Positions 32,119 through 41,604 are shown, numbered from the stretch's first letter. The stretch: 64,000 bases of DNA from Haladaptatus sp. ZSTT2 (GCF_037081775.1 NZ_JBAMHQ010000001.1:1054001-1118000), one strand, 5' to 3'. Program-made: numbers and translations. Notes: a model not told the origin generated them from the sequence alone.

Positions 32119-32976
32119 TTACTCGCCTGCTTCGCTCACCTGCATCGCGTCTGTGTTGTACGCGCTTCCGGCCGAACCGTCCGCACCGAGGACGATGACG
32201 CCCGCTTCCGAACCCGTGCGTTCTTCGAGTCCCTCGAGGGCCAGTTCGGCTGCATTTTGCGCTGTCTCACCCGCTTCGAGCAGTCCAACGGCCCGCCGAG
32301 TGAGGGTGACCTTCGCAATGTCTTCGCCCGCGCCCGTCGCGCTCGCGCCGCCTGCGGGTGAGGCGTAAAAGCCGCTGCCAATCTGGGGGACATCGCCAAC
32401 CCGTCCAGCGAGTGCGAGCCAGCGCCCGCCCGTCGAGGTTGCGGCGGCTACGCGGCCGTCTGCTACGGCGACCGCGCCCACAGTGTCGTGGCCACCGAAT
32501 TTTTCTTTACTCCAGTCGAGTTGTCCGCGAACGTCAGTGGCTTCGGGGACGTGTTCGAGCTCGGCCCACTTCTCGCGTGTTCTGTCGCTGCGGAGATCAA
32601 CCGCAGTCTCGATACCAAAGGCCGCCGCGAGGTCGACGGCGTGGACGCCCGAGACGAGGACGTGTGGCGTTTCTTCCATCACCACACGAGCCACGTCGAT
32701 GGCGTGGCAGACGCCGGGCATGGCCGCTGCGGCCCCGGCATCGAGCGTGTCCGTCATGAGACCTGCGTCCGTCCGGACGATGCCGTCTGACTGGATAGCG
32801 CCGCCGACGCCCGCGTTGAATCGGGGCGATGATTCGAGGATGTTGACGGCGGCGACAACGGCCGAAATCGGGTCTACTTCGGCTGCGCCTGCAGCGGCCG
32901 CTTCATCGAGAACTTGTTGGCGGCGGTCGGGTGCTTCTGGGGGGCTGCCAGCACCACCATGGACAACGATTCGCAT
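32119..32976 (-). CDS. Isoaspartyl peptidase / L-asparaginase (Ntn-hydrolase)
   Basis: The 285-residue precursor starts MRIVVHGGAGSPP, the hallmark of asparaginase_2 enzymes. The self-cleavage nucleophile is the Thr in GHDTVGAVA, and FNAGVGGAIQSDG and SATGAGEDI are conserved substrate-site parts. The loop that in E. coli reads GGMTNKLPGRVGD is here GGRWLALAGRVGD, so the TNK part is replaced while GRVGD is kept. It hydrolyses isoaspartyl dipeptides and asparagine. I used the ATG at 32976, five residues inside the longest frame. Confidence 0.93.
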   Translation of the reverse strand: MRIVVHGGAGSPPEAPDRRQQVLDEAAAAGAAEVDPISAVVAAVNILESSPRFNAGVGGAIQSDGIVRTDAGLMTDTLDAGAAAAMPGVCHAIDVARVVMEETPHVLVSGVHAVDLAAAFGIETAVDLRSDRTREKWAELEHVPEATDVRGQLDWSKEKFGGHDTVGAVAVADGRVAAATSTGGRWLALAGRVGDVPQIGSGFYASPAGGASATGAGEDIAKVTLTRRAVGLLEAGETAQNAAELALEGLEERTGSEAGVIVLGADGSAGSAYNTDAMQVSEAGE

Positions 32977-33041
32977 ACCCAAAACACGCACCCGGCGACA
33001 AAATCTCCTTGGCTCTCGCGGCGAGGCGAGAACAGCAGGGC

Positions 33042-33048
33042 TTTTACT
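33042..33048 (+). promoter_or_regulatory. TATA-like box of icd
   Basis: TTTTACT is centred about 28 nt before the ATG at 33073; predicts a leaderless mRNA. Confidence 0.5.
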
Positions 33049-33072
33049 GTACTAACCTGAGGCTTATGTGTT

Positions 33073-34326
33073 ATGAGCTACGAGAAGGTCGACGTTCCCG
33101 AAGACGGGGAGAAAATCACCGTCTCGGACGGCAAACTGGAGGTACCTGACAACCCAATTATCCCAATTATCCACGGCGACGGGATTGGGTCTGACGTCGG
33201 GCCAGCCGCGCAGAAAGTGCTGCAGGCTGCCGCACAGGCAACCGGTCGCGAAATTAACTGGATGCGCGTCTACGCCGGTGAGAGTGCACGCGAAAAGTAC
33301 GACGAGAACCTTCCAGACGACACCGTCGAAGCAATCAAAGAGTTCCGCGTCGCAATCAAGGGGCCACTCACCACCCCTGTTGGCGCAGGCTTCCGCTCGC
33401 TGAACGTCGCGCTCCGCAAGAAGCTCGACCTCTACGCAAACGTTCGCCCAACCTACTACATCAAGGGCGTCCCATCACCGGTCAAGCACCCAGAGAAGAT
33501 GGACATGGTTACCTTCCGTGAGAACACGGAGGACGTCTACGCCGGCATCGAATGGGAAGCGGGCACCGACGAAGTCGAAGAGGTCAAAGAGTTCATCGAG
33601 AACGACATGGGCAAGACGGGCATCATCCACGACGGCCCCGTCGGCATTGGCATCAAGCCAATCACCGAGTTCGGAACCAAACGCCTCGTCCGCGAAGCAA
33701 TCGAGTACGCCATCGAGGACGACCGCGACTCCGTCACCCTCGTCCACAAGGGCAACATCATGAAGTTCACCGAGGGTGCCTTCCGTGACTGGGGCTACGA
33801 ACTCGCAGCCGAGGAGTTCGGTGACGTCACCATCACCGAGGACGAACTCTGGGAGGAGTACGACGGCGAAGCTCCAGAGGACAAAATCGTCATCAAAGAC
33901 CGCATCGCAGACAACATGCTCCAGCAGATTCTGACCCGCACCGACGAGTACGACGTCGTTGCGACGATGAACCTGAACGGCGACTACATGTCCGACTCCG
34001 CCGGTGCACAGATCGGCGGCCTCGGCATCGCCCCCGGTGCAAACTTCGGTGACAAACTCTGTCTCGCAGAACCCGTCCACGGCTCGGCACCAAAATACGC
34101 CGGCATGGACAAGGTCAACCCAACCGCGCTCATCCTCTCGGGCCGCCTGATGCTCGAATACATGGGCTGGAAGGACGCCGCACAACTCGTCCGCGACGCC
34201 GTCGAAGAAGCCGTCTCCACCGGTCGGGTCACCTACGACCTACACCGCCAGATCGAGGGTGGCCAGAAGCTCGCAACGAGCGAGTTCGCTGACGTCATCG
34301 TCGAAGAAATAGAGAAGCTCGCGTAA
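33073..34326 (+). CDS. icd: Isocitrate dehydrogenase (NADP type)
   Basis: The 417-residue enzyme oxidises isocitrate to 2-oxoglutarate in the citric acid cycle. The substrate motif is seen as RSLNVALRKKLDLYANVRP (about 112-130), the metal-binding Asp in the NLNGDYMSDSAGAQIGGLG stretch, and NP and cofactor loop HGSAPKYAGMDKVNP (about 337-351). The KY/Y pattern in the cofactor loop is the usual NADP type, though cofactor choice was not tested. Start ATG at 33073 agrees with the haloarchaeal N-terminus. The gene stands alone. Confidence 0.96.
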   Translation: MSYEKVDVPEDGEKITVSDGKLEVPDNPIIPIIHGDGIGSDVGPAAQKVLQAAAQATGREINWMRVYAGESAREKYDENLPDDTVEAIKEFRVAIKGPLTTPVGAGFRSLNVALRKKLDLYANVRPTYYIKGVPSPVKHPEKMDMVTFRENTEDVYAGIEWEAGTDEVEEVKEFIENDMGKTGIIHDGPVGIGIKPITEFGTKRLVREAIEYAIEDDRDSVTLVHKGNIMKFTEGAFRDWGYELAAEEFGDVTITEDELWEEYDGEAPEDKIVIKDRIADNMLQQILTRTDEYDVVATMNLNGDYMSDSAGAQIGGLGIAPGANFGDKLCLAEPVHGSAPKYAGMDKVNPTALILSGRLMLEYMGWKDAAQLVRDAVEEAVSTGRVTYDLHRQIEGGQKLATSEFADVIVEEIEKLA

Positions 34327-34341
34327 GCTCACAGACTCACG

Positions 34342-34355
34342 TTTTCTTTTTATTT
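34342..34355 (+). terminator. T-rich tract after icd
   Basis: TTTTCTTTTTATTT starts 15 bp after the icd stop and is typical of intrinsic termination in archaea, which needs no stem-loop. Confidence 0.5.
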
Positions 34356-34492
34356 CACCGCTGAGCCGGTAGTGTGGCATTCAGAACGTCTAATGTGGGG
34401 AATCGAAAACGGATGCCGACAACTCTGAGGGATCTGTGTAGGTTCGCACAGCGGCGGCTGCCACCGAGCCTTCGAACCGTCGTGACGCTCAA

Positions 34493-34834
34493 CTAGTCTT
34501 CCATCCACGGCACGTCGAGGCGTGGCGGACTGAAGATGTCGAGGCCATCGACCGGCACGTCACCGCGATTCTCTGCGGCGTGGGGTTCGTCGCCGGGAAC
34601 CACGTAGGATTCACCCGCAGAAACCGAGATTTCTTCGCCGTCAATGAGGAAGGTGAGCGTCCCTTTCGTTACGTAGCCGGTCTGCTCGTGGGGGTGGCTG
34701 TGTTCTGGAACTTTTGCGCCGGGTTCGATGTGGAAGTGCTGAATGCTCATTTTCTCGCCCGCGGCGAGTTGTGCGAGGTGCACGCCGTCGATTGCTTCGA
34801 CTACATCGCTGTCTGAGAGGGAGACTGCGTCCAT
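34493..34834 (-). CDS. Single-domain cupin protein
   Basis: The 113-residue protein has a cupin barrel with the metal motif PEHSHPHEQTGYV (about 44-56) and the second motif PGDEPHAAEN (about 80-89). It ends with DIFSPPRLDVP, a C-terminal run shared with the cupin at 54480, so the two are paralogues. Substrate unknown; small haloarchaeal cupins often bind metal and may be dioxygenases or isomerases. The ATG at 34834 opens the barrel. Confidence 0.88.
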   Translation of the reverse strand: MDAVSLSDSDVVEAIDGVHLAQLAAGEKMSIQHFHIEPGAKVPEHSHPHEQTGYVTKGTLTFLIDGEEISVSAGESYVVPGDEPHAAENRGDVPVDGLDIFSPPRLDVPWMED

Positions 34835-34912
34835 GTGCGTGAGACGGTAGCAACCACCAAAAGCGTGGCCCCGGGCGGTGGATTCAACTGCCCGCACCGA
34901 GTGTGTGTTCAT

Positions 34913-35434
34913 ATGTATGCGGTCGTCGGCTGTAGCAACTGTGGCGCGCTGAAAGTCGTCGAGGGACGCCCGAAGACGACGAACTGCACGAGCTGTGGCA
35001 AACGCCTCCAGTACAAGAAGTTGAAGAAGTTTATTACGACCGACGACGCGAACGAGGCGCGCCAACACCGCGCCCAGATGCTCGCAAACCGCCAAGGCGA
35101 ATCAGAGGCGTTCGCCAACGTCGATTCCTTTGGCGAGATGGAGACTTACACGAACGAGGCGGTGGTCTCCGATGAGGAGTACCTCGAAGGCTCGGGACTT
35201 GACGCCGCAGAAATCACCGCAGCAGGCGAGCAAGCGACCGCGAAACGCGAGACGATGAGCAAGAAAGACACCGTGCTCGCGGCGCTCTCGGAACTCGACG
35301 CGCCCACCGAAGCCGACGTTGTCGAGTTTGCCGAACAGCACGGCGTCTCACGGGGCTACGTCGAGACGGCGCTCACCCGACTCGTACAGGCCGGAGAAGT
35401 GAGTGAAAATCGTGGAGTGTACCGGTTGTTATAG
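34913..35434 (+). CDS. Zinc-ribbon and winged-helix protein (DUF5817 type)
   Basis: The 173-residue protein has an N-terminal zinc ribbon with CSNCG and CTSCG (residues 7-30), a helical middle and a C-terminal winged helix (about 110-173; ALSELDAPTEADVVEFAEQHGVSRGYVETAL). The layout fits the haloarchaeal DUF5817 family, likely DNA- or RNA-binding. Function not known. I started at ATG 34913, where the ribbon begins. Convergent with a 41-residue gene (stops overlap). Confidence 0.85.
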   Translation: MYAVVGCSNCGALKVVEGRPKTTNCTSCGKRLQYKKLKKFITTDDANEARQHRAQMLANRQGESEAFANVDSFGEMETYTNEAVVSDEEYLEGSGLDAAEITAAGEQATAKRETMSKKDTVLAALSELDAPTEADVVEFAEQHGVSRGYVETALTRLVQAGEVSENRGVYRLL

Positions 35435-35554
35435 CTGGCCAACCGCCTGCCAGATGGTGACGGCCGTTGCGATGATGCCAAGCAGGAGCTTCAACAAGCG
35501 CAACAGGCGGTAGGCGCGCGATGCCGCTGGCTGGTCGGGACATGATTCGGACAT
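35429..35554 (-). CDS. Possible 41-residue single-span membrane protein
   Basis: Reads MSESCPDQPAASRAYRLLRL and then a hydrophobic helix (LLLGIIATAVTIWQAVG). Its composition (one clean membrane span with Arg in front) is what a small membrane protein would have, and its stop overlaps that of the DUF5817-type gene. No homologue recalled. Confidence 0.45.
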   Translation of the reverse strand: MSESCPDQPAASRAYRLLRLLKLLLGIIATAVTIWQAVGQL

Positions 35555-35666
35555 GGTTCGTACCTCTGTGGAAACGCCCGCTGGTGCTCGCCAGCAGGCG
35601 CTATTATTCCAATTTCGACTGTGGTACAATAAACGAGAGCCGTAAGCAGGGTGAAAGTGAAACTGG

Positions 35667-36878
35667 TTATCTGCCTAACTCGGCATGTGCCGAAGACAGG
35701 TGTCTCGACGCCAGTGCCGACAGAAGTGAAAGTTCGCCAGCCAGTGCGCCAGTGGCAATCACTTCCGCCAACGCGTCGGCGTTTGCGCCCGCCGGGTCGC
35801 CACCGCCGCGGAGGCCGAGCACGGAGAGGCCCTCTGCCTGCGTCGGGAGCTTTGTCCCGCCGCCGACGGTGCCGACTTCGAGGCTGGCGAGGCTGATACT
35901 CGCGTACAGTTCGTCTTCGCGGGCTTCTGCGGTGACAATCGCATTGGAGCCTTCGACCACCTGTGCGGCGTCTTGGCCGGTTGCGAGGAACATCGCGGCA
36001 ACCGTGTTCGCGGCGTGGGCGTTGAACCCGAGGCTTCCGGCTTTCGCGCTGCCCACGAGATTCTTCCGCGTGTTGACCTCGGCGATGGCCTCCGGCGTTG
36101 TTTTGAATCGCTCTTCGACCGATTCGCGCGGGATGCGCACGTCGGCGACGACGGTGCGCCCACGGCCCTCGATGGCGTTGATGGCGGCGGGTTTCTTGTC
36201 CGTACAGAGGTTGCCAGAGAGTGCGACGAGCGAGGCGGGCGTTTCTTCTTCGACGATGGCGCTCGCGGCTTCGGTGGCGATGGTCGCCATGTTCATCCCC
36301 ATCGCGTCTTTCGTGTCGTAGCCAAAGCGCAAGAAGACGTTGTCACCAACGACGTAGGGCGTCACGTCAACGAGTTCGCCGTGGCTCGTCGTCTCCTCTG
36401 CGGCGTCTTTCAGTTTGTTCTTGTTCGCGCGAACCCACTTGACGACTTCGACGGATTCTGCTACGTCCTGCACCCGAAACACGGGCGCACGGGTCATCTT
36501 CGACTTGATAACGCGGGCGGTCGAGCCGCCTGCGGCGCGGATGGCGGACAGCCCGCGATTGACGCTCGCGAGGAGTGCGCCTTCGGTCGTCGCAAGCGGG
36601 AGGTAGTAGGTTCCCTCGGCTGCGCCGCCGTTGATGGGCACGGGGCCGGCGACGCCGAGTGGGACCTGGATTGCGCCGACCATGTTCTCGATGGCCGATT
36701 CGGCGTCTTCGGCGTCGAAGGCGTACTCTCCAGCCATCGTGAGGTCTGCGCCGGTTTCTTCTTCGACGTACAGGCGGCGGGCGGCGGCGGCGGTGTCCGC
36801 GTCTGCGTGCTGTTCGAGTTCGTGAAGCCGAATGTCTCCGTCGCGGACGCGGGCGACGAGGTCGGCAGGCTCGGTCAT
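35667..36878 (-). CDS. hmgA: HMG-CoA reductase (class I, archaeal)
   Basis: The 403-residue enzyme makes mevalonate for archaeal isoprenoid lipids. Catalytic residues are visible: Glu in LATTEGALLAS, Lys in LCTDKKPAA, Asp near the C-terminal part, and the His in SAHAELGR near the end. The cofactor-binding motif DAMGMNMAT is present. It is a soluble form with no membrane anchor. I chose the ATG at 36878, near the usual N-terminus; the longest frame begins 20 codons earlier. Confidence 0.95.
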   Translation of the reverse strand: MTEPADLVARVRDGDIRLHELEQHADADTAAAARRLYVEEETGADLTMAGEYAFDAEDAESAIENMVGAIQVPLGVAGPVPINGGAAEGTYYLPLATTEGALLASVNRGLSAIRAAGGSTARVIKSKMTRAPVFRVQDVAESVEVVKWVRANKNKLKDAAEETTSHGELVDVTPYVVGDNVFLRFGYDTKDAMGMNMATIATEAASAIVEEETPASLVALSGNLCTDKKPAAINAIEGRGRTVVADVRIPRESVEERFKTTPEAIAEVNTRKNLVGSAKAGSLGFNAHAANTVAAMFLATGQDAAQVVEGSNAIVTAEAREDELYASISLASLEVGTVGGGTKLPTQAEGLSVLGLRGGGDPAGANADALAEVIATGALAGELSLLSALASRHLSSAHAELGR

Positions 36879-36958
36879 GTTCCTGCCATGACGGGCCGGG
36901 CGCGTAACGATTGCGCTTCGCCCGTAGATTTTTGTCACCGAAACCTGTCACTCAGTCT

Positions 36959-37465
36959 ATGTCCTCACCCGTCACCATCCGGGCCGCCGAACCGGAAGAC
37001 GTCGCCGCCATCCAGCGTGTGGCCCGCGCGTCCTACGAAGCCGCCTATCTGGAGATTATTGGGCAGGAAGAACTCGAAGCGGCGATGGACGCGTGGTACA
37101 ACCGCGAGAAGGTGCGCGATGCGATTGTAAATCCGGAGACGGTCTACGTCGTCGCCGAAGCCGACGAGGTGGTCGGTTATGCTTCTGGAGGCGACGCAAG
37201 CGAAGTCGCAACGGGCGAACTCTACAGCATCTACGTCCACCCCGACTGGTGGGGAAAGGGCGTTGGTACACAACTGCTCTCGACCATCGAAGCCGCCCTC
37301 CGCGAACAGGGTCTGTCGAAACTGCGCCTCGAAGTGTTCGCAGAAAACGACGTGGGACGCGCGTTCTACGAGGCGCGCGGTTTCGAGCGCGTCGGGGAGA
37401 AGGAGACTGACTTGTTTACGGGGCAGGTAGTGGGAATTGTCGTGTACGCAACGGCCCTCGACTAG
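36959..37465 (+). CDS. GNAT-family N-acetyltransferase
   Basis: The 168-residue protein is a single GNAT domain with VTIRAAEPEDVAAI at the start and the acetyl-CoA loop VHPDWWGKGVGTQLL (about 93-107), then ENDVGRAFYEARGFE (about 128-142). It looks similar to RimI/Ard1-like enzymes but the substrate is unknown. ATG at 36959. Divergent from hmgA (80 bp). Confidence 0.92.
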   Translation: MSSPVTIRAAEPEDVAAIQRVARASYEAAYLEIIGQEELEAAMDAWYNREKVRDAIVNPETVYVVAEADEVVGYASGGDASEVATGELYSIYVHPDWWGKGVGTQLLSTIEAALREQGLSKLRLEVFAENDVGRAFYEARGFERVGEKETDLFTGQVVGIVVYATALD

Positions 37466-37469
37466 CCCG

Positions 37470-37477
37470 ACTTTTTA
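37470..37477 (+). promoter_or_regulatory. TATA-like box of the amidohydrolase gene
   Basis: CTTTTTATC lies around 37470-37477, about 29 nt before the ATG at 37503. It also forms a T-tract just after the acetyltransferase stop, so it could end the upstream transcript. Confidence 0.45.
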
Positions 37478-37502
37478 TCGCCACGGCCACGGAACAGGAG
37501 GT

Positions 37503-39032
37503 ATGACCGAGGCAGCCGACCGCATTCTGATAAACGCGGAGGTTCACACGCTTACCGACCCGGACGAAACGACAGACGGCGTCGCCATCCGCGATGGACG
37601 CATCATCCGTGTCGACCGCGCCTACGAACTCGATTTTTTAGCTGGTGCGGAAACAGAGGTCATCGACCTCAACGGCGGCGTCCTCCTCCCCGGCTTCATC
37701 GACGCACACACCCATCTGAACATGGTGGGCCGCCGCCTCGTCCACGCCGATTTAGCGGGCGCAAACAGCCCCGCAGACTGTATTTCACTGCTCGCAGAAT
37801 CCGCCCGTGAATCGGGGTGGATTCTTGGCTACGGCTATGACGAAAGCGAGTGGTCGGAATCGCGCTATCTCACCCGCGAAGACTTAGACGCGGTGAGCAC
37901 AGAGCGCCCCGTCGCCGCCTTCCGCGAAGACTTACACGTCGCGTCGCTCAACTCCGTCGCCGTAGACCAGTTCCTCGACGCCATGCCCGCAGAAGACGTT
38001 CTCGCAGAGGGTGGCGAACCGACCGGTGTCGTCGTCGAATCCGCACTCGACGTGATTTTCGAGGCCACGGAACCGGACGCCGCGGAAATGCGCGACCTCC
38101 TCGAAGCAGCCCAGCGCCACGCGAACGCTCGCGGCGTCACGGGCGTCCACGACATGGTTCGAAAGTCGACCGCTCCCGAGGTGTTCCGCGACCTCGATTT
38201 AGAAGACGAACTCACCTTGCGAGTCCGGCTCAACTACTGGTCTGACCACCTCGATGCGGCCATCGAGACCGGCCTCCGGACGAATCACGGCTCCGAGATG
38301 GTCGAAACGGGAGCCATCAAGTCCTACACCGACGGGAGTTTCGGCGGGCGCACCGCGAAACTCACAGAAGCCTACGCCGACGCCGACACGACCGGCCAGT
38401 GGGTCGTCACACCCGACGAACTCGCCACCGTCGTCGGCATCGCAGACCGCGCTGGCTTCCAAGCCTGTGCCCACGCAATTGGTGACGAGGCGATTACGGC
38501 AGTGTTGGACGCCTACGAAGAACAGTCAGCAGACCCGGAAGCCGCCCGACACCGCGTCGAACACGCAGAACTGCTCACCGACGAGCACATCGAGCGATTT
38601 GCCGAGCTCGGTGTCGTCACCTCCGTCCAGCCGAACTTCCTGCGCTGGGCCGACGAAGACGGTCTCTACGACGACCGGCTTGGCGAAGAACGTCGCCGCC
38701 AGTCCAACCGCTACGCGGACTTACTGGACGCGGGCGTGCCACTGGCCTTCGGCTCTGACTGTATGCCCCTCGACCCACTGTTTGGCATCCACCACGCCGT
38801 GAACGCGCCAGACGCTGCCCAGCGCCTCTCGGTCACGGATGCGCTGCGCGCTTACACGTCGGGCGCGGCCTACGCCGGGTTTGCCGAAGACCGACGTGGA
38901 ACCATAGAAAAAGGAAAACAGGCAGACCTCGTCGTGCTCGACCGCTCACCATGGGAGCACGCAGACGCAATCGAGGACATCGACGTGACGATGACGCTCG
39001 TCGACGGCGAAGTGGTGTACGACGGTCGGTAG
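37503..39032 (+). CDS. Amidohydrolase_3 family protein (YtcJ-like)
   Basis: The 509-residue metal-dependent hydrolase has LLPGFIDAHTHLN (about 69-81; HxH metal site), a middle insertion, then HAIGDEA (about 335), HRVEHAELL (about 358) and GSDCMP (about 420), which are the remaining His and Asp ligands. It ends with the small beta-barrel (ADLVVLDRSPWEH). This subfamily includes N-substituted formamide deformylases and the exoenzymes 300-like YtcJ proteins. Substrate unknown. ATG at 37503. Confidence 0.9.
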   Translation: MTEAADRILINAEVHTLTDPDETTDGVAIRDGRIIRVDRAYELDFLAGAETEVIDLNGGVLLPGFIDAHTHLNMVGRRLVHADLAGANSPADCISLLAESARESGWILGYGYDESEWSESRYLTREDLDAVSTERPVAAFREDLHVASLNSVAVDQFLDAMPAEDVLAEGGEPTGVVVESALDVIFEATEPDAAEMRDLLEAAQRHANARGVTGVHDMVRKSTAPEVFRDLDLEDELTLRVRLNYWSDHLDAAIETGLRTNHGSEMVETGAIKSYTDGSFGGRTAKLTEAYADADTTGQWVVTPDELATVVGIADRAGFQACAHAIGDEAITAVLDAYEEQSADPEAARHRVEHAELLTDEHIERFAELGVVTSVQPNFLRWADEDGLYDDRLGEERRRQSNRYADLLDAGVPLAFGSDCMPLDPLFGIHHAVNAPDAAQRLSVTDALRAYTSGAAYAGFAEDRRGTIEKGKQADLVVLDRSPWEHADAIEDIDVTMTLVDGEVVYDGR

Positions 39033-39034
39033 GA

Positions 39035-40549
39035 TTACGCCAACAGCGACTCGCCGGTCATCTTTGCGGGTTTCTCGATGCCGATGAGCGAGAGCAGCGT
39101 CGGCGCGATGTTCGCAAGCGTGCCGTCCGCGATGACGGTGCGGCCGCCGTCGGTGTTCTCGGGCGTGAGGTAGATGAGCGGCACCGGGTTCAGCGTGTGT
39201 GCCGTGTCCGGGTTCTCGGAGGTTCCCATGTCGTCTGCGTTGCCGTGGTCTGCGGTGATGAGGACATGACCACCCGCCTGCTGGACGGCTTCCACGAGGC
39301 GGCCGAGTTGGGCATCGACGGCTTCGACTGCTTTCACGGCGGCGTCGTAGTCGCCGGTGTGCCCGACCATGTCGGGGTTGGCGTAGTTGCAGACGAGCAC
39401 GTCAGGGTCGTCGCTCTCGATGACCGAGAGGGCCGTATCAGTGACTTCTTTCGCGCTCATTTCGGGTTTTCGGTCGTAGGTCGGCACGTCCGGACTCTGG
39501 ATGATTTTCCGAATCTCGCCGTCGAACTCGACTTCACGCCCGCCGTTCAGGAAGTAGGTGACGTGGGCGTACTTTTCTGACTCGGCGAGGCGAAGTTGGG
39601 TGAGTCCCGCCGCAGAAACGACTTCTCCGAGCGTGTCATCGGGCTGGTTTGGCGGGAACGCCACGGGGACGGGGAACGTCTTGTCGTACTGCGTCATCGT
39701 GACGAGATACGTTTCTGGTGGCGTGGTCGCAAAGTCCCATTCGGGGCGGATATCCGCGAGCAGCCGGGTGAGCTGGCGGCCGCGGTCTGAGCGGAAGTTG
39801 AAGAAGATAACCGCGTCGCCGTCTTCAAGGGCGGGGCCACCCTCGATGAGGGTTGGCTCGACGAACTCGTCGGTATCCCCGCGTTCGTAGGAGGCTTCGA
39901 CTGCTTCGACGGGGGAGGCGGCGGTGTAGGGCGCGTCTCGGTTCACAATGGCGTCGTAGGCGCGGCGGGTGCGCACCCAGTTCTGATCGCGGTCCATCGC
40001 GTAGTAGCGCCCCGTGACGCTGGCGACGTCGCCGGTTCCGGCTTTCTCGGCGTGGGCGTCGAGGTCTGCGAGGAATCCTTTGCCACCCTTCGGCGCGGTG
40101 TCGCGCCCGTCGGTGAACGCATGGGTCACGGCCTCCAGTTCTCGGTCTGCGGCGATGTCGATGAGGGCGTGGAGGTGGCTCTGGGCTGAGTGGACGCCGC
40201 CGTCGGAGACGAGGCCCATGAGATGGACGCGGCCGCCCGACGCCTCGGCGTGGTCGAACGCGTCCTGAATCGCGTCGTTGGTGGCGAACGAGCCGTCCGC
40301 GATGGCGTCTTCGATGCGGGTGAACTCCTGCATGACGACCCGGCCCGCGCCGATGTTGAGGTGGCCGACTTCGCTGTTCCCCATCTGGCCTTCGGGGAGG
40401 CCAACCCGACGGCCGGAGACGGTCAGTTCGCCGTACGCGCCGGCTTGCTTGAGGCGGTCGAAGTTCGGCGTGTCCGCGCCTTTCACCGCATCCAGCCGGT
40501 CGTGGCTGCCGATGCCCCAGCCGTCTAAAATGATGAGCGCCGCTTTCAT
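39035..40549 (-). CDS. gpmI: 2,3-bisphosphoglycerate-independent phosphoglycerate mutase
   Basis: The 504-residue enzyme interconverts 2- and 3-phosphoglycerate using two Mn2+. The phosphoserine S59 in QMGNSEVGH, the first Asp in LIILDGWG (D9), HAFTDGRDT (about 148) and the C-terminal ITADHGNADDM (about 440) are all present. It is the bacterial/plant iPGM type, as in other haloarchaea. ATG at 40549 gives MKAALIILDGW. Converges with the amidohydrolase (2 bp). Confidence 0.96.
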   Translation of the reverse strand: MKAALIILDGWGIGSHDRLDAVKGADTPNFDRLKQAGAYGELTVSGRRVGLPEGQMGNSEVGHLNIGAGRVVMQEFTRIEDAIADGSFATNDAIQDAFDHAEASGGRVHLMGLVSDGGVHSAQSHLHALIDIAADRELEAVTHAFTDGRDTAPKGGKGFLADLDAHAEKAGTGDVASVTGRYYAMDRDQNWVRTRRAYDAIVNRDAPYTAASPVEAVEASYERGDTDEFVEPTLIEGGPALEDGDAVIFFNFRSDRGRQLTRLLADIRPEWDFATTPPETYLVTMTQYDKTFPVPVAFPPNQPDDTLGEVVSAAGLTQLRLAESEKYAHVTYFLNGGREVEFDGEIRKIIQSPDVPTYDRKPEMSAKEVTDTALSVIESDDPDVLVCNYANPDMVGHTGDYDAAVKAVEAVDAQLGRLVEAVQQAGGHVLITADHGNADDMGTSENPDTAHTLNPVPLIYLTPENTDGGRTVIADGTLANIAPTLLSLIGIEKPAKMTGESLLA

Positions 40550-40644
40550 GTGCGTGGAATTTTCGGCCACGGTAAATAGCGTGCTGGTCGGCGAAGGACT
40601 AACCTGTCGGCTATCGTAGCCAGTCCTATGCTGGAGGCTCGTGG

Positions 40645-41559
40645 GTGTTAGTCGAGATACTGCTGTTTCTCGGTGGCCTCGCGCTGCTCGTTTACGGCGC
40701 GTCGCGAGCCGTCGCGGAGGCGAGCAACCTCGCGCTCTACTACGGGGTGTCGCCGTTTTTCATCGGCGTCACGGTCATCTCGATTGGAACCTCGGTGCCG
40801 GAGATGGTCACGTCCGTCCTCGGGGCGCGACTCGGGGCGGGCGACATCGTCGTCGGAAACATCGTCGGCTCCGAAATCGCCCAGATAACCCTCGCCATCG
40901 GCATCGTCGCGCTGATTGCGCCCGTCCTCGCCACCCGCCGCGAGGTGCTCGTGTACGGCGGCGGAATGGTGCTCGCGATGGTCATCATGCTGCTCGCGCT
41001 CGACGACGGGGCGCTCACCTTCTCAGAAGGCGTCCTGATGATGCTCGCCTACGTCGAGTTCATCTACATCCTCTATACGAACGCAGGCGGCGAGGAGATT
41101 GCAGAAGAAACCGTCGAACGCCAGTCACCCCGCGAGACTATTCCGTGGATTGTCCTCGGCCTCATTTTCGTCGTCGTGGGCGGGCAGCTAATGGTCTCGA
41201 ACGCCATCTCGCTCGCCCGACTCGTTGGCATCTCCGAGTACCTGATTGGCCTGCTCACCGGCCTCGGCACGACCGCGCCAGAAATCGCCGTCGCGGGCAT
41301 CGCCGCCTACCGCGGGAACGGCGGGATTTCGGTGGGTGCACTGCTCGGGAGCAACATCACCGACCCCGTGTTCTCGCTCGGCGTCGGCGCGCTCGTCGCG
41401 GATGTAGTTGTGGACACAACTGCCATCTCGGCCTCGCTCATCTACATGCTCGGCGTCTCGATTCTCGTCCTCGCGCTCATGTACTGGCGGCGCGGTCTCG
41501 GGCGGTGGGAGGCGATTGTCTGTATTCTGCTCTACCCCGCGAGCCTCCTCTTTTCCTGA
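40645..41559 (+). CDS. Ca2+/cation antiporter (CaCA superfamily)
   Basis: The 304-residue protein has ten or so membrane segments in two inverted halves. The two alpha-repeats are clear: IGTSVPEMVTSVLGA (about 48-62) and GLGTTAPEIAVAGIAA (about 211-226). It exchanges Ca2+ (or another cation) for Na+ or H+ across the membrane. It starts at GTG 40645 (no ATG fits) with a GGAGG ribosome-binding site at 40633-40637. The cytosolic loop (about 140-165) is short. Confidence 0.92.
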   Translation: MLVEILLFLGGLALLVYGASRAVAEASNLALYYGVSPFFIGVTVISIGTSVPEMVTSVLGARLGAGDIVVGNIVGSEIAQITLAIGIVALIAPVLATRREVLVYGGGMVLAMVIMLLALDDGALTFSEGVLMMLAYVEFIYILYTNAGGEEIAEETVERQSPRETIPWIVLGLIFVVVGGQLMVSNAISLARLVGISEYLIGLLTGLGTTAPEIAVAGIAAYRGNGGISVGALLGSNITDPVFSLGVGALVADVVVDTTAISASLIYMLGVSILVLALMYWRRGLGRWEAIVCILLYPASLLFS

Positions 41560-41604
41560 GCGATTACCCCGGTGTTTTTCTCGCGGGCCGCAGATGAACG
41601 GGAT

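Noticed and set aside
35577-35600. Hairpin GCCCGCTGG...CCAGCAGGC upstream of the 41-residue ORF
   Set aside because: The stem has a mismatch and there is no T-run or link to a known regulatory motif, so it is not reported as a feature.
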